DNA from: Valencia hispanica
Taxonomy: Eukaryota; Chordata; Actinopteri; Cyprinodontiformes; Valenciidae
DNA length: 64,000 nt
Direction of reading: 5' to 3'
Assembly: GCA_963556495.2 (NCBI GenBank)
Contig: OY747713.1
Location: forward strand, 34,669,961 to 34,733,960
Shown here one piece after another: positions 11,967-23,358 of the stretch (position 1 is the stretch's first letter; every line of letters begins with the position of its first letter). Below the pieces are notes generated by a model. That model was given only the letters and a program-made list of their open reading frames with translations. It had not been told where the DNA came from and searched no databases. A program made the translations under genes and the position numbers.

Positions 11967-12573
11967 TTACAAAGGAAATATATGAAATCTGATTGGCTTA
12001 CCTTTGTTCACACCTTGCACACATGCTTCACTCAGCTTTGTGTAGAGATTTTCTGCATTTCCCACGTTGCATACAGGCATCTCCAAGAATTTTGTAGCGA
12101 CCTGTAGAGTGGCCTCATCATACACTCTAGTGAGGATGACGAATTCATTGTCCGTTTTTCTGTTATTGGATTCGTCGCACATTAGTGAAAAGGGCTGAGA
12201 TCTGAATGTTCTGGCTAACGCATCATCCAACTCGACTGCTATGGCACCTGTTGAATTGCCCAGAAATTAACAATCAACAATACGTGGTAATATGTGGTAA
12301 ATTGTCAGCCTGAAACATAAATTAATACCTAATTTGATCAAAACTTACCTTTGACTTACCGCATTTATGCGTGGCGGATTTTTCGTGTTGACTCACATCA
12401 TTCTTTCCAGCGTGTAAAATGCGAAAATCGCAGTTACACATTTGACAAAACGAATAACTGTGCCCCAACCTACTCCTCTTAAGAAAATTAAACTCGCTGT
12501 CCCACTTTTGAAGATAGTTACACGCCTTTTTTCGTTTTTTGGCAGGATTGCCTTCTCCGTTTTCTCCCTCCAT
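11967..12573 (-). pseudogene. BED/hAT-like transposase N-terminal exons, fragment
   Basis: The upstream exon (12573-12322) encodes a basic leader (AKKRKKACNYLQKWDSEFNF) and a C2H2-type finger, FCQMCNCDFRI with H..H in SQHEKSATH. This is typical of BED-like fingers at the N-terminus of hAT-type proteins. The next block (12230-11967) encodes LARTFRSQPFSLMCDESN, then FVILTRVYDEA and TKFLEMPVCNVG, as in teleost hAT-like proteins. The region then stops. It sits inside the piggyBac arms on the same strand as the piggyBac fragment, so I read it as a captured or inserted gene piece. Near 11870 the sequence acctgtcaagttttgg with aaaataagggaaa resembles a hAT terminus. Confidence 0.55.
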
Positions 12574-12773
12574 GTCTTCTTCTGTTGGTTTTTGCCGGGT
12601 TTGTTCCCACTGTCAAAACTGCGCAAACCTCGCGGTAATAAGTACACAAACATCTTTGCGGGGCTTTCCCTGATAAATGGTATGATTCTTAAAATCTATT
12701 TCTGGACATCGTTTCCTTGAAAAAAGACCTCTGGTGCTGAACTGCGGAGGTGCGACACGAGAAGCTGCGCTAA

Positions 12774-13219
12774 AAATGAGTTTTGACATCCAGCTTGTTC
12801 TGTTGCTTCTATTACATGCTTCCCGTTATCCTTTAGTACATGTTTTTTGATCATATAAAAATAGTTTCTATTTTGTTTCTGTAATAAAGGAAACTAATAT
12901 TGTTGTAAATTTGTAGTAATGTGTTTTTGTAAAACTTTTCAAATGAGTTGATTGAAAGAAATGCTCTTCTATGTATGTTGTACTAGGCTAATAGTTTGAG
13001 GCTTATGTTCGATTCAGGTGAAAGCTTGCATAATTAAACTCAGTAATTAAAAGTGGTCATTTTTGCCTTATTGTCGTTTTTAAAACATTGTTTAGCTAAT
13101 TATTTTTGTATTATCTCAGTAGTAAACTTGCAAGGTCATTAAATGAGGTTTTAAATACAACAGTCAAAATGACCGCCTGTGGCCGTTCTGGTAGTTACAG
13201 TATAGTGGCCGTTGTAGTG
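12774..13219. repeat. Right inverted arm of the piggyBac element
   Basis: Reverse complement of the left arm; see the paired blocks described there. It ends in ggccgttgtagtg next to TTAA. A second degenerate terminus copy (gtggccgttctgg) lies about 20 bp inside. Confidence 0.8.
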
Positions 13220-13223
13220 TTAA

Positions 13224-14437
13224 AACTAGTGTCTTCTTCAGTGCATAATTTTCCCCACGTCTGTCTCACTTTTGTGCTTCCTGCTATAGTGCCCCCCTGC
13301 ACACGATAGGTGGCAAAAATCTATAAATTAGCCCCATCGTTGTTTACACCGCAGGGTCCAAAGCATGGGAAAAAAGTGGCGGCTCATAGTACGAAAATCA
13401 CGCTAACCCCTTCTCACAAAGTTTAGCGTTTTTGTGTTTAGCCAGTTTACAAAATGTTGTTTCAACTAAACATTTCACCTAAACATATTTGAATATGAAG
13501 TTAAAAAGTACATTGAAGTAAAGATTTACATAAATATGATTAGGCTCAGCAGTATAGGAACAAGTTCTGATTTTTTGTTGATTTTTTTTTATCCCAGCAG
13601 GCCATAAAATAGTGGAACGGGACTACCTGTGGGATGTGTGAAGTGAAAACTCAAGGTCCATGTCTCTTCTTAACAACAGAGCACAGTCACGTTCAATTAC
13701 CGTTAACTTACAATCAATAAGATGACCTACAACACAGTAGTGGAACTTGGCTGCCCACACTGATGCCTCCATTTTGGAGAAAAAGAAAATCTTCCACTAT
13801 AGATTTTTGCCTTGTCCTCAGGCTGGTCAATTACATCAATAACCCCCAACAACAACACCTCAAAAAAAAAAAAAAGTGAAGTAGCTTCTCTGTAAGTTCA
13901 GCACCCTTTCTTTCTTGATGTTCTGCCAGTAAGGCAGTAATTCTTTTCTGATTTTTCCAGGGGTTTTTTTTGTTCTCCTTTTCCGCTTTCACAACCTCCC
14001 TGCAATTTTGTAGCCGCCAGACCCTGGCAGTGTGGCAGTTTTACTGCATTTCCGCACTGCATATCCTGACAAGATGGAATCACTGCCTAAAGGTTGGCAG
14101 CTAGTGAGACGTGGCCTGTATGCTAATGACAGCACGGAAAGGAGGGCACTCCGCCCAGGCTAAGATGCTGCCAGACCACTATACCAGTGTGAGGTGCAGA
14201 AGCATGAGGTCTCCTTATTACAATAACACTACAGTGTGTAAAAGTGTCTATTTAGGATTGGGCTTTCTTGAGTTTAATCTCATGGGCTTAGTGGATATTG
14301 TAACCTACAACTCTAACATTTTAACATAATAATGAAGCTGAACAAAGAATTAACTGAATTGTGTGTTTGTGTCAAGTTTTCAGTGACTTGTCTGTCTTCC
14401 ATTGTTCAGATTGTTGATATGTGGTTGGCAACACATT
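13224..14437. other. No gene recognised
   Basis: No coding motif. It contains a short poly-A tract near 13861 and unplaced moderately GC-rich sequence near 13310-13400. Open frames at 13898-14083 and 14111-14329 oppose or abut each other and show no similarity. Confidence 0.45.
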
Positions 14438-14859
14438 GTTGTTGACAGAGGTGTCAAAAGTATTTACATTCAATACTCAAGTAGAAGTATAGATATTAGG
14501 GTTTAAAAAGACTTTTGTAGAAGTTGAAGTATCAAGTCAAGTGTTTTACTCAAGTAAAAGTAAAAATGTACTTGATTCAAAACTACTTAACGTATAAAAG
14601 TAAAAGTAATGTATTTTTAAAAAATGACATTAAAGAATAAAGCTTAAGCCCCCCCCCCCCCAAAAAAAGAAAGGCCATAATTATTATAATGTTATATAAA
14701 ATTTTTATTTTTTAAACATTTGGGACACCCTAGGATACCTGTTTCTGCTGCATATATGCCCATTAAAATGTATAAATTTTAGTGCAATGCAATTACATTA
14801 CAGAACCATATGTGGACTACTGAGGAATAATAAGTATATATATATATATATCACATATG

Positions 14860-16208
14860 CAGTCGTGGCCAAAAGTTTTGAGAATTACACAAATATTACT
14901 TTTTACAAAGTTTGCTGCAAAACTACTTTTAGATCTTTGTTTCAGTTTTTTCTGTCATGTACTGAAATATAATTACAAGCAGTTTATACGTTTCAAAGGC
15001 TTTTATTGACAATTACATGACATTTATGCAAAGAGTCAGTATTTGCAGTGTTGGCCCTTCTTTTTCAGGATCTCTGCAATTCGACTGGGCATGCTCTCAA
15101 TCAACTTCTGGGCCAAATCCTGGCTGATAGCAACCCATTCTTTCATAATCACTTCTTGGAGTTTGTCAGAATTAGTGGGTTTTTGTTTGTCCACCCGCCT
15201 CTTGAGGACTGACCACAAGTTCTCAATGGGATTAAGATCTGAGGAGTTTCCAGGCCATGGACCCAAATGTTAACGTTTTGGTCCCCGAGCCACTTAGTTA
15301 TCACTTTTGCCTTTTGGCAGGGTGCTCCATCGTGCTGGAAAATGCATTGTTCTTCACCAAACTGTTGTTGGATTGTTGGATGAAGTTGCTGTTGGAGGGT
15401 GTTTTGGTACCATTCTTTATTCATTATTGAGAAGCAACCCCACACATGAATGGTCTCAGGATGCTTTACTTTTGGCATGACACAGGACTGATGGTAGCGC
15501 TCACCTTTTCTTTTCCGGACAAGCCTTTTTCCAGATGGCCCAAACAATCGGAAAGAGGCTTCATTGGAGAATATGACTTTCCCCCAGTCCTCAGCAGTCC
15601 ATTCACCATACTTTCTGTAGAAGATCAATCTTTCCCTGATGTTTTTTTTGGAGAGAAGTGGCTGCTTTGCTGCCCTTCTTGACACCAGGCCATCTTCCAA
15701 AAGTCTTCGCCTCACTGTGCGTGCAGATGCGCTCACACCTGCCTGCTGCCATTCCTGAGCAAGCTTTGCACTGGTGGCACTCCGATCCTGCAGCTGAATC
15801 CTCTTTAGGAGACGATCCTGGCGCTTGCTGGACTTTCTTAGACGCCCTGAAGCCTTCTTAACAAAAATTGAACCTCTTTCCTTGAAATTCTTGATAATCC
15901 TATAAATTGTTGATTTAGGTGCAATTTTAATAGCCACAATATCCTTACCTGTGAAGCAATTTTTATACAACACAATGATGGCTGCACGCTTTTCTTTGCA
16001 GGTCACCATGGTTACCAATGGAAGAACAATGATTTCAAGCATCACCCTCCTTTTAACATGTCAAGTCTGCCATTCTAACCCAATCAGCCTGACATAATGA
16101 TCTCCAGCCTTGTGCTCGTCAACATTCTCACCTGAGTTAAAAAACTTAAGCAGCAACTTTTCCAATTTCCAATATTTATGTAATTCTCAAAACCTTTGGC
16201 CACGACTG
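14860..16208 (-). mobile_element. Tc1/mariner element nested in the hAT element
   Basis: The termini cagtcgtggccaaaagtttt (left) and cagtcgtggccaaaggtttt (right, reverse complement) differ by one base and extend inward as gagaattaca-caaatatt. The right flank is TA as expected; the left flank is TG, which I read as a mutated TA. At 1349 bp it is close to the usual full length. The single transposase gene is on the minus strand and inactivated. The right end runs straight into a CA/TA microsatellite. Confidence 0.9.
15036..16042 (-). pseudogene. Tc1 transposase, frameshifted and with first catalytic Asp changed to Asn
   Basis: The reading frame opens at the ATG at 16042 (a GTG precedes it). 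It contains the paired helix-turn-helix region (STIYRIIKNFKERGS, then KASGRLRKSSKRQD and a second domain ending ARTVRRRLLEDGL). The catalytic domain reads WGKVIFSNEASFRLFG, where the usual D is N at about residue 160; then CIFQHDGAPCQKAKV with D present at about 238. A one-base slip near 15265-15280 moves the rest to another frame: [20 protein letters not shown] with the third acidic residue, ending KKKGQHCKY. The usual length is about 340 residues, which the two frames sum to. Two independent lesions make it inactive. Confidence 0.9.
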
Positions 16209-16209
16209 T

Positions 16210-16280
<71 letters not shown>

Positions 16281-16281
16281 A
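16209..16281. repeat. (CA)n(TA)n(CA)n compound microsatellite
   Basis: Runs of CA, then TA, then CA start exactly at the Tc1 right terminus. The left side of the Tc1 is also TA-rich (14835-14850), consistent with insertion into a TA tract that later expanded. Confidence 0.95.
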
Positions 16282-17165
16282 AGACAAGATTGGGCAGACC
16301 CCTGCAATCTCTAATGACCTCCTTGTGGCTCACAAACCTCATGTTGGGAACCACTGTTCTAGAGGCTGAATCTGCACTGATGCACTGGAGACTGGAACTA
16401 AAAGCTCCACTTCAGCCAAAGTTTTGAAATCAGGGAACATTTCTCTGATTCCAGTGATCAGAAGTTGGAAAGACTTTCTGAACCCAGCTTCATATCGCTT
16501 CAGCAGCAGAAAATGTCAGAGCATGCGCTCTTTCGCACGGGTGTTTGGCACAACACCGCGCTCTTTGAAACGCGTCTTTAACCAGCCGCACCGGTAACAG
16601 TCATGTTCCAAAGCTTCCCGGTCTGAGATAATGCTCAGATGGCTTCATGGAAATCTTCTTATTATAAATGTATTGATTCAGTTAGTTGTACTCTGCGCTT
16701 CAACTCAAACCTAAAAATGTCTGCGCGTCTGCACCAAATGGTCAGGGGTGTGAATTATAATCTGTCAAAATGACAAGTGGCCATTGGATTTTCTGTCACC
16801 GTTGTAAAAAAAAACGGACTAATATGGAAAATATTCGGTTAACGGGACCACAGAACGTAATGGATCGCATACAAGCGGGGTGTCCGAATGGTAGATGTTT
16901 AAAATTATGATCAAACCGCTGTCAAATTCTATCCAGTTGGCGCATTTTTAGATCATTTTTTGTGTGTCTTCTTAATAAAAGACTTAATGAAGCAGGAGTA
17001 ACGAGGCTATTTTTAAAATGTAAGGAGTAGAAAGTACAGATAATTGCGTGAAAATGTAAGGAGTAGAAGTAAAAAGTAGGCCCATAGATAATTATTTAGT
17101 AAAGTATAAATACCCCAAATTAACGTAGTATTTGTACTTCGTTACTTGACACCTTTGGTTGTTGA

Positions 17166-18600
17166 TAAAAACATGAAGCTTCAACTTCACTAAATCGAGC
17201 TATGGCAATAATCGAGCTAATTCCTTAACCAGAATGGTAGCCTTTATCCCAGTTCACATGTCAGTAAGAAAATCTAATTATCGAATCAAGTGCATTCGAC
17301 ACTGAGACGGTAGGTGGTGACATGTGCCCTTTCACATTGGCATTCTTCTAGTTAGCCTAGAGCGTCACACATATAGCAAACAAATTCTGGCGGGAGTGAA
17401 GCAGACAGAGTAAAAGCAGGATATGCATAATGAGCAAAGAAATGGCGACAACAATGCAGCAGTACAGTGCAATGTGTAAGTACTATCTTGTTTAATTGTG
17501 TTACAGGTGTTGTTGTTGCTGCAGTGTTGTTATTGTACTGGTGTTGTTACTCCCGCTTCTGTGGTCTTGTAATTCCCAGAAGGGGCAGTGCCCAGGCCAG
17601 TAATTGGGATGCCGTTTACATACAGAGAAATTTGGTTTTCCAACCGCATTATCTGGGTGTCCTAGCTCGGCCTACTGTAATTCAAAGAAAACTTTAAAAA
17701 ATTAGTTGAAGTACTAGTGGGGTAAATTGTAACAGTTGCATGGTTGTTATATCTTACCCCAACTACTGAATTTGTATTACAACTGACCCAGACTCATAGA
17801 GCCATGAACTACCATACTTTACAGCTAACTTCTAAAACATTAGCAATAAAGAAATGCATAGAATAAATCCCTATAGATATACAAATAATCTGATTTAAGT
17901 TTGATGAGTTTAACTGTAAAGCAGACAATGCTATTAGAAAATGAAAGATTTTTTTTAAACGTACTTTTTGGCTTACAAATTAGTTTTTTAATTTTTTATT
18001 GTCTGTGTTCGCCACAAGACGCTAATTTTTCATATGTGATATTAGAATTCACTTGGGCATGTGCAAAATTAATAACATGATTTGAAACGTAGCCTTGATT
18101 GGAGAAATTCGAAGTGTTACCACTGACCAATGTCACAACTATCCTCTGTCTCTCCCAGTGTCTTTTGTTAGCTGTTTACAGATCAACCACACTTGGGAGG
18201 AAAGCAGCACCTGTGACTTCTCTTGATGTTCAAACAGCTGGACGAATTGCTTAAGAAATCAGTATGACTCCTGGCTTAGGAATGTGGCTCTATCAGCCAG
18301 AATCCAACATCCAAAGGATGTCAAATTGTGTAATACCTGATCAATAGTGGTAGCTCTCACCACATTCATAATCACCTTGGGTCTTAATAAGGAGTTGCAC
18401 CACAAAGCCAGGACAGACAATGCACAGTAGTGTAAAACATTCGTAAAAAACAAACTTGCCACTATTATTTTCTAATATACGTACAACCGAATCTGGCCGC
18501 ATCTGGTTGGCAGTTGATCCTCCAAGGTGTAGTGCCCAGTTATTATCATTAAGTCTGTTTAATTCAGATTTGACACGTCTGATGAAAGTATCTATAGCTT
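17166..18600. other. No gene recognised
   Basis: Open frames 17467-17697 and 18259-18462 have no recognisable domain. No repeat termini were identified. Confidence 0.45.
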
Positions 18601-18608
18601 AAGTGCAG

Positions 18609-18785
18609 GAGTCCCATTTATAAAACTTAGCCTATAGTACTCACAAAACTTGTACATAAACTAAGCAAAAAAATAAAATAAAAAAATACTTACGCAAAGA
18701 AATTTTCGGATCTAAAAATTTGAGTATGCACACCTGCACATAATTTCTGCTTTATAAATCGCCCGAGAAATGTTTTGTCATAAAC
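18609..18785. repeat. Degraded MITE related to the 32205-33238 element
   Basis: The left part tcccatttataaaactta and the right part ctttataaatcgcc form degenerate inverted ends like the CTCATTTATAAA termini at 32205 and 33238. The interior has acttacgcaaaga, another block common to that family. Heavily decayed. Confidence 0.4.
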
Positions 18786-18942
18786 AGTCAATGCAAAGTG
18801 TCTAGTGAATAATCTGCATAGACTTTAAGCCTGTTGATATGGGGTGTTTCATGGATAACCATGGCAATCAAGAGGCACAATTAAACTGAGATTGAAATCC
18901 ATGTGTTTATGGGTGATGTAGAGGCAGGGAAAAACATTTTAT

Positions 18943-18943
<1 letters not shown>

Positions 18944-18983
<40 letters not shown>
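18944..18983. repeat. (TCAA)n microsatellite
   Basis: Ten TCAA units. They are followed at 18984-19045 by tagagcttttctcagtcag and gcaaccaaagtgcttcac, the 3' end of the antisense SINE family seen at 7654-7880 and 37556-37849. Confidence 0.85.
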
Positions 18984-18985
<2 letters not shown>

Positions 18986-19077
18986 GTATCTAAATAGAGC
19001 TTTTCTCAGTCAGAAGGCAACCAAAGTGCTTCACAATACAGGACAAAAAAATATAGTTAGCAGTAAGACATGGTGTG

Positions 19078-19425
19078 GAAACAATCGTCTTACCTTGAAT
19101 GTGAACAAAACAAAGGAGGTGATTGTAGATTTCACTGATTGTAGATTTCACGACTGTGGAACATCGGGAGATGATGATGCAAAGAAGGATTCTTCATGAA
19201 ATAAATAAATTATGGACAACCCCGAGCATCCTCTTCATGAGACTATCCTGCAACAAAAGAGAGTCTTCAGTCGGAGGCTTCTTCAGTTTCGCTGCAACAC
19301 AGACCGCTATAGGAAATCTTTCCTGCCCACAGCCATCATGATCTACAACTCCTTAAATAATTAATTCTATGAGCTGCAACAACAATTAATTTCCTTCTGG
19401 GTTGAATAAAGTATTTTTGAATTAT
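19078..19425 (+). mobile_element. LINE (Rex1/CR1-like) 3' end
   Basis: Readable blocks in shifted frames are LTLNVNKTKEVIVDF (a conserved reverse-transcriptase-flank block). Then come a segment like PEHPLHETILQQ (here frame-disrupted) and RFRCNTDRYRKSFLPTAIM followed by IYNSL near the C-terminus. The 3' tail ttccttctgggttgaataaagta is the usual ending of Rex1-like elements in fish. The coding part is broken by indels. A 12-14 bp duplication (gattgtagatttcac) near 19120-19150 is an additional local repeat. Confidence 0.7.
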
Positions 19426-20227
19426 AAAATAAAAAAGATATATAAAATAAAATATAAAATAAAAGTAGCAGCACAAGCGATTAAACAAATAAGTTTGAAT
19501 AATATGATACTTCTTGTAGCAACAATAAGACTGGAATAAAAACAATATACAGCAGGACATAAGTTTCGAGCCAGAAACGGGTGCTACTCTGGCACCACTC
19601 TTGTGTGGGGCCAAAGCGGAGCTATCCAAGCACTCACTACATCATGGGGGAAGGAGGAGGGATTTACAGCTTACACAATAGAGGACCGCGATATTTAAAT
19701 CCAGACTGCTCGGAATGTTTTTTTGTTGTTGTTGTTGAAAACATGGATACCATCAAGACTACGTCGCCTATTACGACGTTGCCTTGTTGACAGTAACTGC
19801 AACAGCGATGCCTTTTGATGCGGTATCGCAACAAATGCTTGTAAAGCGACGATTAGCATCTGCACTCCGTCGAGGTCATCCATCTTTGTTGTTATGGTTT
19901 TCTTCTTCTGCGTCTGCTTTATTTTCGGCGAGCGGCTTCCCGCGTGATTTCTGAAGTGACTCTTTGATGACGCAACGCCGTAGCTCCAGCACCAGCCCCA
20001 GCTCCGAACAGGTTCTCGGTTCTTTGCAATGGAAAAGGGCTATAATAGGACTGCTTTAGGTGACTAAATCGGCTCTCCCCAAACTTGAGATTGATTGAGC
20101 GCCAGCGCATCCATTGTGCAGAATTATGTATGAGTGACACTACAGTATTTATATTCCTACTCATCACAAATAATGCACCAATAGGTGCTATTGCTGTATA
20201 ATCTGAAGACGTATATATGAACATACT

Positions 20228-20266
<39 letters not shown>

Positions 20267-21029
20267 TTATTTTTTTTTTACGTGTCTGTTTGGCTGTGTG
20301 GAGCTCAGAATTGGTGTCTGAGTACCAAGTAGAATCCCAACAGATTTACTTTCAAAGGCAGAGCACTACAGCTTTTGCTATAGTACTCCACTTGATATAT
20401 ATGTGTGATAAAATCTTTATTATGAATTGCTGTTGGTTTTGTTTTGTGATGTTATGGTCACGGAGATGGAAAATAAAGGGGAAGAAAGAAAAGATGAAGA
20501 AGAGAGGTAGGAAACAAAAAGTCACGAGAGAGGGTGAGTTAAAATACAAGAGAGGAAGGGGAACAAAGATAACACAGGAAAACATCAAAGTCTGCCTCCA
20601 TACCCACAGGACGGCAGAGAGGAAAACAAAAAAACGAAAAAGGAACATAGACAAAACAAACCAAACATTGTGAACTAAGAACTACACAACCACGTCACAC
20701 AAAAATGGATATAAAAATACAACAACGTCACTGAAAAGCTCATGGTACCGATTAATCAAGATCTAGTAATGATAATCTCAGCCCTAGAATATATCTGTAA
20801 ACACTGGAGACCCCACACCTATGTGTGTGTGAGCATGCTGATGCATATAAGGTTTCTCCATAAGAGCGTTCGATAGTTGGTGTGAGCAGCCATCAATCCG
20901 TCTCCCAGGAATCGATGCAGACATGAAGGAGATCAGAGGCAAGACGACTAAAGGATCCCCAGAGCCCCAGGCGGACGAGTGTGGGACCGACCGCATCCCC
21001 CAGGAGTGGAGCAGAGCAGATATATTTCT
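19426..21029. other. Mostly unassigned; possible decayed Harbinger at 19580-20045
   Basis: GC-richer sequence at 19580-20045, with tagctccagcaccagccc and ggttctttgcaatggaaaag, resembles Harbinger MITE ends. A minus-strand open frame at 19883-19695 ends in an Arg-rich stretch (STRQRRNRRRS) like the N-terminus of HARBI1-type transposases. Both points are weak. A TA then T-rich tract occupies 20230-20280. The overlapping frames at 20290-20673 and 20352-20654 lie on opposite strands and are low-complexity (Lys/Arg-rich or its complement). No gene is claimed. Confidence 0.3.
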
Positions 21030-21862
21030 TAAAGGGGATTTTGGCAACTCCTGCCATTTCTTCACTGGTTTTCACTTTTGTCGTCGTATGTTTTCTCAAC
21101 AAGCTCCTCCTACAGCTCTGGGATGTAAATTCCACAACACTGTCGTAAAAAAAACTCACTTACGGCACTCTCCCCCTTCTTACCGAAGCTGATGTGCATT
21201 AGTATGGTTTTGTCGGGCAACTTTTTTGTGTGGAGAAATGTCTACTGAGGTGAGTAATATTATACACTGTACTATAGAACATTGACATCTACATTTTGTA
21301 TTGTGTTATCGATCATAAGCTTTAATAGGGGTTGGACGGATGAAGCTAGCAAACGTCATCCAAAGAGTATACTTATTCATATCTCCAATGGAACTGTGAT
21401 AGCCAAGTTTAGCTTAGAAGCGATCATCGTGCAGACAAAGCTAACGTTGCATTCTTTTATAATGTAGACGGGAGAAATTATAGGTTACAATGACTGTGTT
21501 TTACCTTTTGTTATTGAACAATGTAGATCAGAAAGGAGTTAGTCGAAGTATAAACACGTTAGCATAATAAATTAGCTCCTGACTGTGGACTACATGAAAT
21601 GCTGACAATGTTTCATCAAACCAAAACATTAGAGGATTCAACTTCGAATTTGGCCTCGTCCGAGTTCACCCCTCAGGCGACTGGAAGTGCAAAAGCTAAA
21701 CCTCCAAAACCAAGGGCACTGAGGAGGGGCACAAGACAGAAGGACCTCGAACCTGATGTCCAGAGCAGGCTGAGAGAACTGGGGGAGAAAAGGAGAGCTG
21801 AGAAAAAGGTTTGTTTATGATCACACAACATACATCTTACTGTTAGCTTTTGCCTGAATATA

Positions 21863-23358
21863 ATCTCAGCAAAAAAAAGAAACGTCCCTTTTTCAGGACT
21901 GTGTATTTCAACAATAATGTTGTAAAAATCCAAATAACTTTACGGATCTTCATTGTAAAGGGTATAAGCAATGTTTTCCATGCATGTTTAATTAAACATA
22001 ATCAATTAATTAAGATGCACCTGTGGAATGGTCGTTAAGACTTTAACAGCTTACAAAAAGTAGGCATTTAAGGTCACAGTTCTAAAAACGCAGGACACTA
22101 AAGAGACTTGTCTACCGACTGTGAAAAACACCCAAAGAAAGATGCCCAGGGTCCCTGCTCATCTGCGTGAACGTGCATTAGGCATGCTGCAGGGAGGCAT
22201 GAGGACTGCTGATGTGGCTAGGGCAATAAATTGCCATGTCCGCACTGTGAGACGCCTAAGACAGCGCTACAGGGAGACAGGAAGGACAGCTGATCATCCT
22301 TGCAGTGGAAGACCACGTGTAACAACACCTGCACAGGATCGGTACATCTGAATATCACACCTGCATGACAAGTGCAGGATGGCCACAACAACTGCCCGAG
22401 TCACACCAGGAACACACAATCCCTCCATCAGTGCTCAGACTGTCCGCAATAGGCTAAGAGAGGCTGGACTGAGGGCTTGTAGGCCTGTTGTAAGGCAGGT
22501 CCTTACCAGACATCACCAGCAACAACACCGCCTATGGGCACAAACCCACCTTCGCTGGACCAGACAGGAGTGGCAAAAAGTGCTCTTCACTGATGAGTCA
22601 CGGTTTTGTCTCAACAGGGGTGATGGACGGATTCGTGTTTATCGTCGAAGGAATGAGCGTTACACCGAGGCCTGTACCCTGGAGCGGGATTGATTTGGAG
22701 GTGGGGGGTCCGTCATGGTCTGGGGCGGTATATCACATCACCATCGGACTAAGCTTGTTGTCATTGCAGGCAATCTCAATGCCTTGCGGTACAGGGAAGC
22801 CATCCTCCTCCCTCATGTGGTACCCTTTATGCATGCTCATCAGGAAAAGATCCTCCAGCAGGACAATGTCACAAGCCATACTGCTTGTTCTGTGTGTGAG
22901 TTTCTGCATGACAGCAATGTCAGTGTTCTGCCATGGCCAGCGAAGAGCACGGATCTCAATCCCATTGAGCACGTCTGGGACCTGTTGGATAGCAGGGTGA
23001 GGGCTAGGGCAATTCCCCCCAGAAATTTCCAAGAACTTGCAAGTGACTGGGTAGAAGAGTGGGGTAACATCTCACAGCAAGACCTGACAAATCTGGTCCA
23101 GTCCATGAGGAGGAGATGCACTGCAGTACTTCAAGCAGCTGGTGGCCACACCAGATACTGACTGGTACTTTTGATTTTGAGCCTCCCTTCATTCAAGGAC
23201 ACATTATTATATTTATGTTAGTCATATGTCTGTGAAACATTTTTAGTTTATCTTATGGTGTTGACTCTTTTAGTGTTTATGCAAATATTTACACACATTA
23301 AGTTTACTGAAAGTAAAAACAGTTGACAGTCAGAGGACGTTTCTTTTTTTGCTGAGTT
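21863..23358 (+). mobile_element. Tc1/mariner element inserted in intron 2 of the accessory gene
   Basis: The termini atctcagcaaaaaaaagaaa and, in reverse complement at the right, aactcagcaaaaaaagaaac are followed inward by cgtcc. Both sides are flanked by TA (21861-21862 and 23359-23360). The length of 1496 bp is full length for this abundant teleost family. The transposase frame is on the plus strand and broken by only two stop codons. The insertion lies wholly within the intron between 21808 and 23391. Confidence 0.95.
22142..23161 (+). pseudogene. Tc1 transposase with two nonsense codons, otherwise intact
   Basis: A single frame of 339 residues starts at the ATG at 22142 (MPRVPAHLRERALGML). 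Domains are a helix-turn-helix pair (DVARAINCHVRTVRRLRQRY, then SAQTVRNRLREAGLRAC) and a DDE domain with D in KVLFTDESRFCL, D in KILQQDNVTSHTA and E in DLNPIEHVWDLL, ending AAGGHTRY. Stops at 22349-22351 and 22691-22693 are both TGA where family members have CGA, as expected from CpG decay. All catalytic residues are kept, and there is no frameshift. It is inactive as it stands but recently dead. Confidence 0.95.

Larger units (their letters stand above)
10735..13219. mobile_element. piggyBac element with long inverted arms, TTAA target sites
   Basis: TTAA flanks both ends (10731-10734 and 13220-13223). The 13-bp termini cactagaacggcc and cactacaacggcc (reverse complement of the right end) differ at one position. 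Inside are long inverted arms of roughly 450-610 bp, and a motif with gcagtcattttgactg is repeated in the left arm (near 10748 and 10932). A minus-strand piggyBac transposase C-terminus at 11445-11880 confirms the class. The N-terminal two thirds of the transposase are absent. In their place is a fragment of a BED/hAT-like gene on the same strand. Confidence 0.85.
14446..17157. mobile_element. hAT element (Tol2-like ends), non-autonomous, with 8-bp TSD
   Basis: A perfect 8-bp direct duplication gttgttga flanks the element (14438-14445 and 17158-17165). The termini are cagaggtgtcaaaagta and, in reverse complement at the right, caaaggtgtcaagtaac. The 8-bp duplication and the CAGAGGTGT terminus define a hAT element of the Tol2/Ac kind. 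Subterminal aagtaaaagtaaaaatgtac motifs occur on both sides. No hAT transposase is present in the remaining ~1.36 kb, so it must have been moved in trans. A complete-length Tc1 copy (14860-16208) is inserted inside. Confidence 0.9.

Noticed and set aside
20290..20673. 127-codon Lys/Arg-rich frame with a 100-codon frame on the other strand
   Set aside because: Purine-rich strand bias explains the open frames; no recognisable domain.
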